A stretch of 64,000 bases of DNA from an uncultured Prevotellaceae bacterium (GCA_902799905.1 CADCCB010000015.1:1-64000); one strand, 5' to 3'; numbered from the stretch's first letter, positions 40,555 through 48,490 are shown. The notes: generated by a model from the letters alone, not told the origin. Made by a program: numbers and translations.

Positions 40555-42624
40555 ATGAGAAAGTTAGTATTATGTTTTTTGTCTAGTCTGCTACTGAGTC
40601 CTGTGGTGGCACAGAACCCTTATCTCCCTCTGTGGGAACATCTGCCTGACGGCGAGCCCCGTGTGTTTGAGGATCCTGACCAACCAGGTAAGTTCAGGGC
40701 ATATATTATTGGTTCGCACGACGTGCACTATACCCAATATTGTGGTAACGACGTGCGCATGTGGTCGGCTCCTGTCGAGGATCTGACACAGTGGCGCGAC
40801 GAAGGTCCCATCTTTTCGTGGTTCGTCAACGGACGGTGGGATACCATGTATGCTCCTGACCTGGTAGAGACGGTCGATCGCACGACAGGTAAGAAGACCT
40901 ACTGGCTCTATCCCCACTCGCGTGGCTGGGGCCGTATCGCTATGGTGTGTAAGGGCGACCGTCCTGATGGACCCTTCACGCCTATCAACCTGACTGAGGA
41001 TGGCTCACGTTGCTTGGAAGGTTCGCTCATTGATTTCGACCCCTCGGTATTCATTGAGTCTGTGAACAACAAGAAAGACCCTGATTACGAGATTGGCTAT
41101 CGTGCCTACGTGTTCTATGGTTTCCAGCACAGCACAGCCTGCGAACTTGATCAGAACACGATGTATTCGAAGCGTCCGGGTACGGAACTCATCGACCCCT
41201 TCATCCCTGCCAGCAGCCGCGATGGCAAACTCTTGGATAAGGAGGGTAGTGAGTACAAGGCTCTCTACAAGGGGCAGAACCCGCTCGACTTCAATTTCTT
41301 CGAGGCATCGAGCATCCGTCAGGTGGGCAACAAGTATGTGATGGTGTTCTCTGGTTACTCTGGCAAGGAGTATGGTCTCGACAATACCAACTCGGCTCTG
41401 CGCTATGCCTATGGCGACTCACCTCTGGGCCCCTGGAGAAGCGGTGGCGTGCTGGTTGACTCTCGCGGTGTGGTGCTCAATGCTGACGGCTCCCGTCTCA
41501 TCACCACGAATGCCGGTCACAACACTCATGGATCGCTGCAGGAGATCAATGGCCAGTGGTATGTGTTCTACCACCGTCCGCCGCGTGGCTTTGGCTATGC
41601 CCGTCAGGCTATGGTGGCTCCCGTGAAGATCGAGTGGGACAAGAAGCCTGTGGCCAAGGGCGGTCAGGTGCGTATTACCGGCTACGACCCCTTTGCCAAG
41701 AACAATGAATGGGTGGCTGCTGCCACTGACGGCAATACCTATACGGGTGCCGAGGTGACCAGCGAGGGCTTCCAGATCTTCGGTCTGCCCCCTTACGCCT
41801 ATTACTCTGCTGGTATCGCCTGCTACATGGATGGTCCTAATGCCAACAACTATATGCAGGATAATCACGATGTGTGGAACAACTCGATGGACCTGGCAGG
41901 TCTGCAGAACGGCAGCATCATCGGCTTCAAGTACTTCAACTTCGAAGGTCTTGCCAAGGACACCAAGGGTGTCAGGGCCTTTACGGGTATAGGCAAGGAG
42001 GATACGCCGTTCCTGAAACTCCGTCTGACCATCGAGGGTGGCAACCTGGGTGCCTTCAAGATACACGTCAAACTCGATGATCCTTATGCAGGCAGCGAAC
42101 TGGCGGTTGTCAATCTCATCTCCAAGGAACAGTCAGAGACCAAGGTGGAGTTCCATCAGTTGAGCAACGCCACCCGCGATCTCCTGGCCTCCCTCAAGGG
42201 CAAGCATGCCGTCTACCTCGTGGTAGAAGGTCCCGAGTTGAAGCAGCCCGAGCATCCACAAGGCCGTCCCCAGTGGGGCATGCGTCCTCAGCAGCCGCAG
42301 CGTCCCAAGGGCCTCTTCACCCTGCATGGTATTGGCTTCGACTGCCACATGTTCAACACGTCCAATATCCCCGTGGTGCCTGAGGTGACCATCACCGTCG
42401 ATGGTCAGAAACTTAATATCCCTGAGCAACCCATCATGGCTACCAACCAGAACGGTTATACCGAGGCCAACCACTATCAACTCTATGGTCCGCTGAAGTC
42501 TGGCTCTAAGATTGAAACTGCCTCAACAGCCGATGTCAAGTTTGTGGTCAGCCCCATCTCTGATGGCCGTGCCACCGTGAGGGCCACCTATAATGGTAAG
42601 GAAAAGGTATTCCTGATCAACTGA
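40555..42624 (+). CDS. Large secreted GH43-like enzyme with C-terminal beta domains
   Basis: The 689-residue product has a signal peptide (about residues 1-19, VVAQ). A five-bladed propeller follows: DPSVFIE after LEGSLIDF, FNFFEASSIRQVGNKYVMVFSGYSG with the acid Glu, and GHNTHGSLQEINGQWYVFYHRPP. A CBM6-like beta-sandwich (about 390-590, with a PQQPQRPKG low-complexity loop) and a small C-terminal beta domain follow. The expected activity is on arabinose- or xylose-containing side chains; the subfamily could not be fixed. ATG 40555 is chosen because upstream in-frame codons precede the transcript start. Confidence 0.85.
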   Translation: MRKLVLCFLSSLLLSPVVAQNPYLPLWEHLPDGEPRVFEDPDQPGKFRAYIIGSHDVHYTQYCGNDVRMWSAPVEDLTQWRDEGPIFSWFVNGRWDTMYAPDLVETVDRTTGKKTYWLYPHSRGWGRIAMVCKGDRPDGPFTPINLTEDGSRCLEGSLIDFDPSVFIESVNNKKDPDYEIGYRAYVFYGFQHSTACELDQNTMYSKRPGTELIDPFIPASSRDGKLLDKEGSEYKALYKGQNPLDFNFFEASSIRQVGNKYVMVFSGYSGKEYGLDNTNSALRYAYGDSPLGPWRSGGVLVDSRGVVLNADGSRLITTNAGHNTHGSLQEINGQWYVFYHRPPRGFGYARQAMVAPVKIEWDKKPVAKGGQVRITGYDPFAKNNEWVAAATDGNTYTGAEVTSEGFQIFGLPPYAYYSAGIACYMDGPNANNYMQDNHDVWNNSMDLAGLQNGSIIGFKYFNFEGLAKDTKGVRAFTGIGKEDTPFLKLRLTIEGGNLGAFKIHVKLDDPYAGSELAVVNLISKEQSETKVEFHQLSNATRDLLASLKGKHAVYLVVEGPELKQPEHPQGRPQWGMRPQQPQRPKGLFTLHGIGFDCHMFNTSNIPVVPEVTITVDGQKLNIPEQPIMATNQNGYTEANHYQLYGPLKSGSKIETASTADVKFVVSPISDGRATVRATYNGKEKVFLIN

Positions 42625-42637
42625 TATCGTACATAAA

Positions 42638-42674
42638 ACAGCGAGGGGGAGCCAAATCGGTTCCCCCTCGTTGT
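42638..42674. terminator. Bidirectional terminator
   Basis: A 16-bp stem (CAGCGAGGGGGAGCC arm, GGTTCCCCCTCGTTG arm, two wobble pairs) with a 5-base loop lies between the convergent GH43 and ACT genes. Confidence 0.8.
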
Positions 42675-42690
42675 AGGTTTTAGTCAGGCA

Positions 42691-43119
42691 TTATACCCAT
42701 TTGCTGAGGTCTTTCTCTGCTATGAACTTCAGTTTGTTGAGGGTAATGACCTCGCGGGCCTTATCCGGATTGTCGGTACGGAAGATCATGATACCCTTGC
42801 CACGCAACAGGAAGGTGAACATGTAGGCGATGCTGATGCCTGCATCACTGAACATTTTCACAGCATCAGCAGCACGGCCAGGCTCATCGTCCAGTTCCAG
42901 GGCGAGCACGTCACTTAGTGCGACGGCCACACCGGCTTTCTTCAATTCCTCGTAAGCACGCAGCGGTTCGCTGCAGATGAGGCGATAGATGCCATACTCT
43001 GCCGTGTCGGCAATGGTGGAGGCCACAATCTGGATTTTGGCCTCTTTGAGTGCCTCCAGCACCTTGATGAGGGTGCCCGAGCGGTTCTCAATGAAGATGG
43101 ATAATTGATGGATTGTCAT
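42691..43119 (-). CDS. Tandem ACT-domain protein
   Basis: The 142-residue cytoplasmic protein is made of two ACT folds (about residues 3-65 and 70-140: QLSIFIENRSGTLIKVLEAL and ADAVKMFSDAGISIAYMFTF). No catalytic domain is attached. Such proteins bind amino acids and are regularly encoded beside phenylacetate-CoA ligases, so it probably senses aromatic or branched amino acids for the two ligases upstream. An octamer-repeat array separates it from paaK. Confidence 0.88.
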   Translation of the reverse strand: MTIHQLSIFIENRSGTLIKVLEALKEAKIQIVASTIADTAEYGIYRLICSEPLRAYEELKKAGVAVALSDVLALELDDEPGRAADAVKMFSDAGISIAYMFTFLLRGKGIMIFRTDNPDKAREVITLNKLKFIAEKDLSKWV

Positions 43120-43127
43120 AATATTTC

Positions 43128-43210
43128 GATTTTTGTTTGCGATGTGTCGATATTGCGATTTGTCGATATAACGATATGCCGATATCTCGATATTTCGATA
43201 TTTCGATGTT
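43128..43210. repeat. Octamer repeat array between paaK and the ACT gene
   Basis: NCGATRTN units with period 8 (GCGATGTG, TCGATATT, GCGATTTG, TCGATATA, ACGATATG, CCGATATC, TCGATATT, TCGATATT, TCGATGTT) fill the gap between two co-directional genes. The unit is the same as at 31053-31137. Confidence 0.85.
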
Positions 43211-44522
43211 ATTGGTAAACTTTTCTCTTGTCGACGACGCGCACGGCTTTGCCTTCGCTCACGGGCAGGGAGCCCTTGGAGACGAGACGCACGCGGGGCT
43301 TGAGGAGGATTTCGTCGCCGATCTGGTGACGAATCTCGCCTGCCAGCGTCTGCAACTTGTTGAAGTCGTCGGTACCCTCGTTCACCTCGACCTCGACGGT
43401 CATTTGGTCGTTGTTGTCCTCGGTGGTGAGGGTGATCAGGTAGTTGTTGCCCACTTCGGGGAACTTCATGAGGATCTTCTCTATCTGGATGGGGAAGATG
43501 TTCACTCCGCGCAGCACAATCATGTCGTCCGAGCGGCCGCGCATGCGGTCAAGACGAATATGGTTGCGTCCGCAAGGACAGGTGCGGCCAAGGACACGGG
43601 TGAGGTCGCGGGTGCGATAGCGCAGCAACGGCATTGCCTCACGGCAGAGCGTGGTGAGCACCAACTCGCCAATCTCGCCGTCGGGCACGGGCTCCAGGGT
43701 CTCAGGATCAACAATCTCCACGATGTAATAGTCCTCCCAGAAGTGCAGGCCGTTCTGCTCCTTGCACTCGAAGCCGACGCCAGGTCCGCACATCTCGCTC
43801 ATGCCGAACGAGTTGTAGGCCTTCACGCCGAGCATCTCCTCGATGCGCTTGCGCTGCTCCTCGCTGTGGGGTTCGGCACCGATGGCGAGGACTTTCAGTT
43901 TCGTGTCGCGTCGCGGATCGACGCCCTCCTGCCTCATCACTTCATAGAGACGGGTCACATACGACGGGATGGCGTGGATGGCCGTGGTGCCGAAGTCCTT
44001 GATGAACTTGATCTGGCGCAGGGAGTTGCCTGCAGCGGCAGGCACGGTGAGCATGCCCAGTTTCTCGGCGCCATACTGGAAACCCAGTCCACCGGTGAAC
44101 ATGCCGTAACCGCTGGAGTTTTGGAACACGTCGTCAGGACGCAGGCCAACCATCCAGAGGTTGCGTGCCACCTGGTTAGCCCACTCGTCGAGGTCTTTCT
44201 TCGTGTGCAGGATGACGGTGGGGTTGCCCGTAGTGCCGCTCGACGAGTGCAGGCGCACGCAGTCGCGCATAGGCACGCAGCACATGCCGAAGGGATAGGT
44301 GTCGCGCAAGTCCTGCTTCGTGGTGAACGGCAGTTTGCGCACGTCGTCCAGCGTCTGGATATCATCGGCCGTGATACCGGCTTCCTTGAATTTCTTCTGG
44401 TAGAACTCGTTGGTCAAACAATGGCGCACCGTCGCCTTGAGGCGTTCCAGTTGCAGTTTGTTGAGTTCCTCACGAGACATCGTCTCGTATTGTGGATGCA
44501 AAAAGGGTGATTGGTCGTTCAT
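43209..44522 (-). CDS. paaK: Phenylacetate-CoA ligase, copy 2
   Basis: The 437-residue AMP-forming arylacetate-CoA ligase belongs to the ANL superfamily. It shows the P-loop-like SSSGTTGNPTV (about residue 93), YGMFTGGLGFQYG, NSFGMSEMCGPG, YRTRDL and GRSDDMIVLRGVNIFP. It makes phenylacetyl-CoA (or related arylacetyl-CoA) from acid, ATP and CoA. Gut Bacteroidales use such enzymes to recycle arylacetates into aromatic amino acids through IorAB-type oxidoreductases. It is 31 bases downstream of a second paaK gene. Confidence 0.94.
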   Translation of the reverse strand: MNDQSPFLHPQYETMSREELNKLQLERLKATVRHCLTNEFYQKKFKEAGITADDIQTLDDVRKLPFTTKQDLRDTYPFGMCCVPMRDCVRLHSSSGTTGNPTVILHTKKDLDEWANQVARNLWMVGLRPDDVFQNSSGYGMFTGGLGFQYGAEKLGMLTVPAAAGNSLRQIKFIKDFGTTAIHAIPSYVTRLYEVMRQEGVDPRRDTKLKVLAIGAEPHSEEQRKRIEEMLGVKAYNSFGMSEMCGPGVGFECKEQNGLHFWEDYYIVEIVDPETLEPVPDGEIGELVLTTLCREAMPLLRYRTRDLTRVLGRTCPCGRNHIRLDRMRGRSDDMIVLRGVNIFPIQIEKILMKFPEVGNNYLITLTTEDNNDQMTVEVEVNEGTDDFNKLQTLAGEIRHQIGDEILLKPRVRLVSKGSLPVSEGKAVRVVDKRKVYQ

Positions 44523-44553
44523 TGGTTTTGTTTAGATTTGCTCTTTTATCGTT

Positions 44554-45861
44554 CTACAGTTTTCTGTTATCAATCACATGAGCACTCTTTCCCTGACTGC
44601 GCTCGATGGTGCCAGGAGCCTTGAGTTGTACCTTGGCGGCGATGCTGAGCACGCTCTTCAGTTTGGCGGCCAGTTTCTTCTCGAGGGCATCGACGGCGGC
44701 AGGCGTGTCGAAGGTAGAGGTGAAGACCTCCTCGCGCAACTCTACCTGTACCAGCAGGGTGTCGAGGTTCTTCTGACGATCGACGATGAGCATGTAGTGA
44801 GGTGCGAACTCCGGCAGCGACAGCACGACGCTCTCCACCTGCGACGGGAACACGTTGATGCCTCGGATGATGAGCATATCGTCCGAACGACCCTCGATGC
44901 GACCCATGCGTACGTTGGTACGGCCGCAGTCGCAGGTGCCGGGCAGCAAAGAACAGAGGTCGCGGGTGCGGTAGCGGATGACGGGCATGCCTTCCTTGGT
45001 CAGGGTGGTGAACACGAGTTCGCCCGTCTGGCCGTTGGGCAGCGGTTCCAGCGTCACAGGGTTGATGATCTCAGGATAGAAGTGATCCTCGTTGATGTGT
45101 GATCCGTGCTGCATCTGGCACTCGTAACTCACGCTGGGACCCATCACCTCTGAGAGGCCGTAGATGTTGTAGCCTTTCAGGCTGAGGCGTTCCTCTATCT
45201 CCTTGCGCATGCTCTCCGTCCAGGGCTCAGCGCCGAAGGCACCAATGCGCAGTTTGATGTCCTCCTTGCGGATGCCCATCTTCTCCATGGTCTCTGCCAG
45301 ATAGAGGGCGTACGACGGGGTGCAGGCGATGCCTGTGATGCTCAGGTCACGAATCAGTTTCAGGTGCTTCTCGGTGTTACCCGTACCTGCCGGAATGACT
45401 GATGCTCCGAGGTGCTCCACGCCATAGTGGGCTCCCAGACCGCCAGTGAACAGTCCATAGCCATAGGCCACGGAGAAAATGTCGTCGCGGGTGACGCCGA
45501 AGGATGTCAGGCAGCGTGCCATACACTCGCTCCATACGCCGATATCCTTACGGGTGTAGCCCACGATGGTGGGGTTACCCGTGGTACCTGATGAGGCATG
45601 CACGCGGATAATCTCACTCTGAGGGGCAGCCTGCAGTCCGAAGGGGTAGTTGTCGCGCAGGTCTTTCTTCGTCGTGAACGGCAGTTTCTTGATGTCCTCA
45701 ATGGTCTTGATGTCATCGGGGCAGATGTCCATTTCCTGCAGTTTATGCCGATAAAATGGCACATTGTGATACACATACTCTACTATTCTGTGTAGGCGTT
45801 TGCCTTGGAGCGCGCTCATCTCGTCGCGGCTCATGCACTCTTTGTTGGGGTTCCAGATCAT
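44554..45861 (-). CDS. paaK: Phenylacetate-CoA ligase, copy 1
   Basis: The 435-residue paralogue of the next gene has the same motifs: ASSGTTGNPTI, YGYGLFTGGLGAHYG, NIYGLSEVMGPS, YRTRDL and GRSDDMLIIRGINVFP. The two copies differ throughout (for example SYECQMQHGSHINEDHFYPE against the shorter block of the other), so they are not a recent duplication and probably prefer different acids, such as phenylacetate and indoleacetate or another 2-oxo-acid-derived acid. It is the first gene of the three-gene minus-strand operon, with a promoter at 45889-45896. Confidence 0.94.
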   Translation of the reverse strand: MIWNPNKECMSRDEMSALQGKRLHRIVEYVYHNVPFYRHKLQEMDICPDDIKTIEDIKKLPFTTKKDLRDNYPFGLQAAPQSEIIRVHASSGTTGNPTIVGYTRKDIGVWSECMARCLTSFGVTRDDIFSVAYGYGLFTGGLGAHYGVEHLGASVIPAGTGNTEKHLKLIRDLSITGIACTPSYALYLAETMEKMGIRKEDIKLRIGAFGAEPWTESMRKEIEERLSLKGYNIYGLSEVMGPSVSYECQMQHGSHINEDHFYPEIINPVTLEPLPNGQTGELVFTTLTKEGMPVIRYRTRDLCSLLPGTCDCGRTNVRMGRIEGRSDDMLIIRGINVFPSQVESVVLSLPEFAPHYMLIVDRQKNLDTLLVQVELREEVFTSTFDTPAAVDALEKKLAAKLKSVLSIAAKVQLKAPGTIERSQGKSAHVIDNRKL

Positions 45862-45888
45862 GTCTTATTTTCTTTGTCTTGTGTTGTG

Positions 45889-45896
45889 CAAAGGTA
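45889..45896 (-). promoter_or_regulatory. -7 promoter element of the paaK operon
   Basis: TACCTTTG plus C on the minus strand, 27 bases before the first paaK start. Confidence 0.65.
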
Positions 45897-46012
45897 CAAC
45901 AAATCTTGCATTCTGCCAAGAAAAAGCAAGAAAAAGTTTCAATTTGTTTGTTTTCCTCTTGTTAGTTTCGATAATTGTAGTCCGTTTCCTCTTTCTGTCG
46001 CGCCTGCCTTTT

Positions 46013-46078
46013 TAGGGTTTCCCCTATGAAAAAAGAGGGGAATTCTCTTGTTTTGTTGTGAAATAGTTCCTATATTTG
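46013..46078 (+). promoter_or_regulatory. Operator-like TAGGG motif plus promoter
   Basis: TAGGGTTTCCCCTAT (46013-46027) and GAGGGGAATTCTC (46035-46047) lie upstream of TATATTTG (46071-46078), with TTTTGTTG about 15-20 bases before it. The motif and its distance to the -7 box match the lipoprotein promoter at 2650-2716. Confidence 0.6.
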
Positions 46079-46102
46079 CAGCATAAAAAAACGAGAAAAA
46101 CT

Positions 46103-46690
46103 ATGAGACGATTGATTTTATCCCTTATCGCATTGGCATTGATGCAGTCTGTCGTGGCCCAGGTGCCCGAAGTGAATAGTCGTGTTTGCGCCGAATGTGG
46201 CGGAAACGAGCAACGCAAACAAGGTGGAGAGTGGGTACAGATCTCTGACCACAAGTCCTGGTGTCCTATCGCCAAGAAGATTGCTGAGGCAGAGGCAGCA
46301 GCGTGGTCACCCGACTTCAGTTCCATAGAGTATCAGTACGGACATGGTGTGAAGTGCGAGGAATGCGGACTGGTGCAAGGTCATGTTTCGGATTGTCTCA
46401 TAGGATATAACCAGAAATTAGCCTTAAAACACTCTGATCATACCTGGAGTGATCCTGAGGCATATAAGAGGAAAATTAATATTATTGAGGAGAGGATCCG
46501 CCATGCTGCCCAACGGGCCCGTGAAGAAAGGGCACAGGCACAACAACAACGACTGGGCGGATCGTCACAGCAGAACCAATCCACGAAACTCAAGGACCAT
46601 GATCCCATGCCTGAGCAGAAACCTGCGGAGAGGCTGATCCCTGAGATGGCGAAGATGCCGCGCACGGAACTGCCCAACAGCACCACGTGA
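46103..46690 (+). CDS. Secreted protein with paired CxxC motifs
   Basis: The 195-residue product has a signal peptide (about residues 1-19, VVAQ). Two zinc-ribbon-like halves follow: CAECGGN with a later SWCPIA, and CEECGLVQGHVSDC. A helical, Gln/Arg-rich C-terminal region follows (RHAAQRAREERAQAQQQRL). The family is not recognised. The cysteine pairs could bind metal or form disulfides. ATG 46103 follows the promoter by 25 bases. Its stop overlaps a GTG that opens another coding-like frame (46687-46854), so the protein may once have been about 50 residues longer. Confidence 0.7.
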   Translation: MRRLILSLIALALMQSVVAQVPEVNSRVCAECGGNEQRKQGGEWVQISDHKSWCPIAKKIAEAEAAAWSPDFSSIEYQYGHGVKCEECGLVQGHVSDCLIGYNQKLALKHSDHTWSDPEAYKRKINIIEERIRHAAQRAREERAQAQQQRLGGSSQQNQSTKLKDHDPMPEQKPAERLIPEMAKMPRTELPNSTT

Positions 46691-46854
46691 GCCAGGACAA
46701 CGTCAACTATGGCGCATATTACGAGACTTTCGAAAAATTCCCCCAGCAGTACACCCTGGGCGAGATTCGCCAGAAGATTCGCGATGATGCATCAGATTTT
46801 ATCCAGCGTCAGCAGAATCAGCAAAAAAGAAAGGCACGCGGACGCAACAAGTAA
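46687..46854 (+). CDS. Small overlapping frame, possible frameshifted extension
   Basis: A GTG-started frame of 55 residues overlaps the preceding stop as GTGA and reads VSQDNVNYGAYYETFEKFPQ..., with a helical QRQQNQQKRKARGRNK end. Codon use is typical of real genes here and the frame is open back to 46645. Either it is a separate tiny gene coupled by GTGA, or it is the true C-terminus of the upstream protein reached by a -1 frameshift (mutation, sequencing error or programmed). Confidence 0.45.
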   Translation: MSQDNVNYGAYYETFEKFPQQYTLGEIRQKIRDDASDFIQRQQNQQKRKARGRNK

Positions 46855-46879
46855 CTAACATCAGCAACCCAAGAGACCT

Positions 46880-47266
46880 ATGATGCAAGACTGGAGCAAG
46901 AGACTATTCACCATCCTATTATTATTTGTAGCGCTGGCTGTTCAGGCCCAGGCACAGCAGATATCGTATATCGAGGAGACAAAGAACTGGTACTACGTCT
47001 ATGACGAGCAGGGCAAGCGTGTCTGTGGCCTCTCGCGCAGCAGCGTGGGCGAACTGAAGGGCTGGGGCAGCGACTTCTTCGTGTCGAAGCGCCATTCCTT
47101 CTATTACATCTGCGACGCCAAGGGCAAGACGTTGAAAACAATGAGTGTCTCGAATGTCGGTGAGATTGTCGGCGTCTCCAGCAGCACCATCACCAGCCGC
47201 AAAGGCTGCTGGATAATCACTTGGGACAAGGAGGGAAAGAAAATCACCACAAGAAGCGCCAATTGA
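46880..47266 (+). CDS. Small secreted repeat protein
   Basis: The 128-residue product has a signal peptide (about residues 1-25, QAQA). Three copies of a short beta-hairpin-like unit follow: WYYVYDEQGKRVCGLSRSSVGEL, FYYICDAKGKTLKTMSVSNVGEI and CWIITWDKEGKKITT. The pattern (aromatic pair, D-x-x-G-K, then S-x-VGE) resembles WG-type or RHS-type beta repeats but is shorter. No function is known. It lies 25 bases after the preceding frame and so probably belongs to the same transcript. Confidence 0.7.
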   Translation: MMQDWSKRLFTILLLFVALAVQAQAQQISYIEETKNWYYVYDEQGKRVCGLSRSSVGELKGWGSDFFVSKRHSFYYICDAKGKTLKTMSVSNVGEIVGVSSSTITSRKGCWIITWDKEGKKITTRSAN

Positions 47267-47272
47267 AAGGGA

Positions 47273-47363
47273 ATGCCTCGGACGGCTCGTCCGAACGTCA
47301 TCTACGCCCCATTCCGATGCTTTGCACCAACCATCCGAATGCTTCCTTACCCCCCTAAGGAAG
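47273..47363 (+). repeat. Dispersed 91-base repeat, copy B
   Basis: This aligns gap-free with the minus strand of 27021-27111. It starts 6 bases after the stop of the small secreted protein. A hairpin GAATGCTTCCTTA/TAAGGAAGCATCC is visible around the CCCCCC tract. Confidence 0.75.
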
Positions 47364-47442
47364 CATCCGGACGGAGGCTGCGAGGCATCGGAACGAGGGA
47401 CAGAAGGCATTCGCTCTACTTTGCTCACTTTTTTGCAAAGAA

Positions 47443-47600
47443 CTCATAATTCTTAATCGCGTAGCGATCGCTCGAGCTTGCTCGCTTTGCTTGCAAAGAA
47501 CTCTTAATTCTTAATTCTTAATCGCGAAGCGACAATTCTTAATTCTAAATTCTTCGCTCGAGCTTGCTCGCTTTCACCAAGCGAAGCGACTGAAAGAACT
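47443..47600. repeat. AATTCTT simple repeats alternating with mini-palindromes
   Basis: Blocks of CTTAATT/AATTCTT/AAATTCTT alternate with AGCGATCGCT, CGAGCTTGCTCG, TTTGCTTGCAAAG and TCGCGAAGCGA palindromes. No gene is present. The class is the same as at 21911-21986. Confidence 0.75.
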
Positions 47601-47604
47601 CAAA

Positions 47605-47909
47605 AAATCTCTCATCTCTCCCGTCATCGCTGGAAAAGCCTTTGTACAAAGGACTTTTGGCATGTGAGGGGTTGTTTGCACCCCTCACATATCCCTCCCA
47701 TGATGCCTCAGGTTGTAAGGGACATAAATCTACACAAATCTGTCATAAATCTTTCGCAGCATTCTGCGTACCTTATTCCGATGTGGCACCCTTGAAGTCT
47801 GCATGAGGGGTGACGGGAGGGATAAGGGAGGGATGTAAATCATCTCTCCCGTGCCGAAACACCTTTGTACAAAGGCGATCCCAGCGACGACGGGAGGGAT
47901 GAGGGATTT
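47605..47909. mobile_element. MITE-like element with 48-bp terminal inverted repeats
   Basis: The first 48 bases (47605-47652) and the last 48 (47862-47909) are inverted repeats with 42 of 48 positions identical by eye. Each ends inward in the perfect palindrome CCTTTGTACAAAGG. The 305-base element contains no gene but has a perfect 11-bp hairpin (ATGTGAGGGGT at 47662-47672 with ACCCCTCACAT at 47680-47690) and several GGGAGGGAT tracts in both orientations. No target-site duplication was found. It could be a non-autonomous transposon or a structured RNA. Confidence 0.6.
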
Positions 47910-48144
47910 GACAAGTGCTTTTTGATTGATTTATGAATATTGAATAGAACTACAAGGAATCAATAATTGAGGAGGTTACTATAGCACGTAAAGGAATTTA
48001 CCCCAACTGTAGTCTTTTTATCGTCTATATAAACTTTTTCATCCTATAATTTTGTTTATTGCAAAATAATTCTTATTTTTGCAGTCGACATAAATAGCCC
48101 GTAAGGAATGTGTGGGGAAAAAGTGCAATTAAACATTTTTGGAT
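47910..48144. other. Intergenic DNA with antitoxin promoter
   Basis: Apart from the promoter TTTG (48051-48054), a 19-base spacer and TATTTTTG (48074-48081), this A/T-rich stretch holds nothing recognisable. Confidence 0.5.
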
Positions 48145-48420
48145 ATGAACGCAATGTCACTTAATCATCTATGGAGTTACCTGCAAGGACTTTCACTTAC
48201 AGCCAGCAATCAGCGTTGGTTGGCAAATCACTTGATTGAGGCTGCAGAGAGCGCAGAGTCTAAAAGTCAGAAAAAAGAACTTGTGTTTCCTAAAATCCCA
48301 AAGGATTACAAACCTTCGGCTAAGGTTTTGGCAATGACATGTGGTCCATTGCCAAATAACTTTGATGTTGAAAAGGAGCTCGATGAAATGTGGGAGGAGA
48401 GAGCTTATCACACGAGATAA
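48145..48420 (+). CDS. Antitoxin-like protein of a PIN toxin-antitoxin pair
   Basis: The product is about 91 residues (ATG 48145; ATG 48154 is also possible). It begins MSLNHLWSYLQGLSLTASNQRWLANHLIEAA and ends with an acidic EKELDEMWEERAY. This is the layout of Bacteroidales antitoxins encoded in front of PIN-domain toxins: an N-terminal DNA-binding or dimerising part and a C-terminal toxin-binding tail. The last residues (HTR) run into toxin DNA in the wrong frame, so the original 3' end has probably been altered by a deletion. A good promoter is at 48051-48081. Confidence 0.6.
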   Translation: MNAMSLNHLWSYLQGLSLTASNQRWLANHLIEAAESAESKSQKKELVFPKIPKDYKPSAKVLAMTCGPLPNNFDVEKELDEMWEERAYHTR

Positions 48421-48490
48421 GAAAGGATTCAATGATTTCGACATTGTAGTAATGACACCTGCCGAGTTTGTAAACAAAGCAAAAGAGTAA
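48383..48490 (+). pseudogene. 3' remnant of a PIN-domain toxin gene
   Basis: A 35-codon frame overlapping the antitoxin end encodes ELITRDKKGFNDFDIVVMTPAEFVNKAKE. The TRD-KGF and V-MTPAEF pattern is the usual C-terminus of PIN-domain ribonucleases. The N-terminal two thirds, with the catalytic Asp residues, are missing. A deletion therefore seems to have removed the junction and most of the toxin, leaving antitoxin plus tail. Confidence 0.6.

Noticed and set aside
43137-44510. 457-codon open frame antisense to paaK
   Set aside because: It is a shadow of the ligase gene. It begins within the octamer repeat and shows no recognisable motif.
47639-47652. Site-specific recombination site at CCTTTGTACAAAGG
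   Set aside because: The core resembles lambda att-type TTTGTACAAA only by chance. It occurs twice as part of the terminal inverted repeats, and no integrase gene is present.
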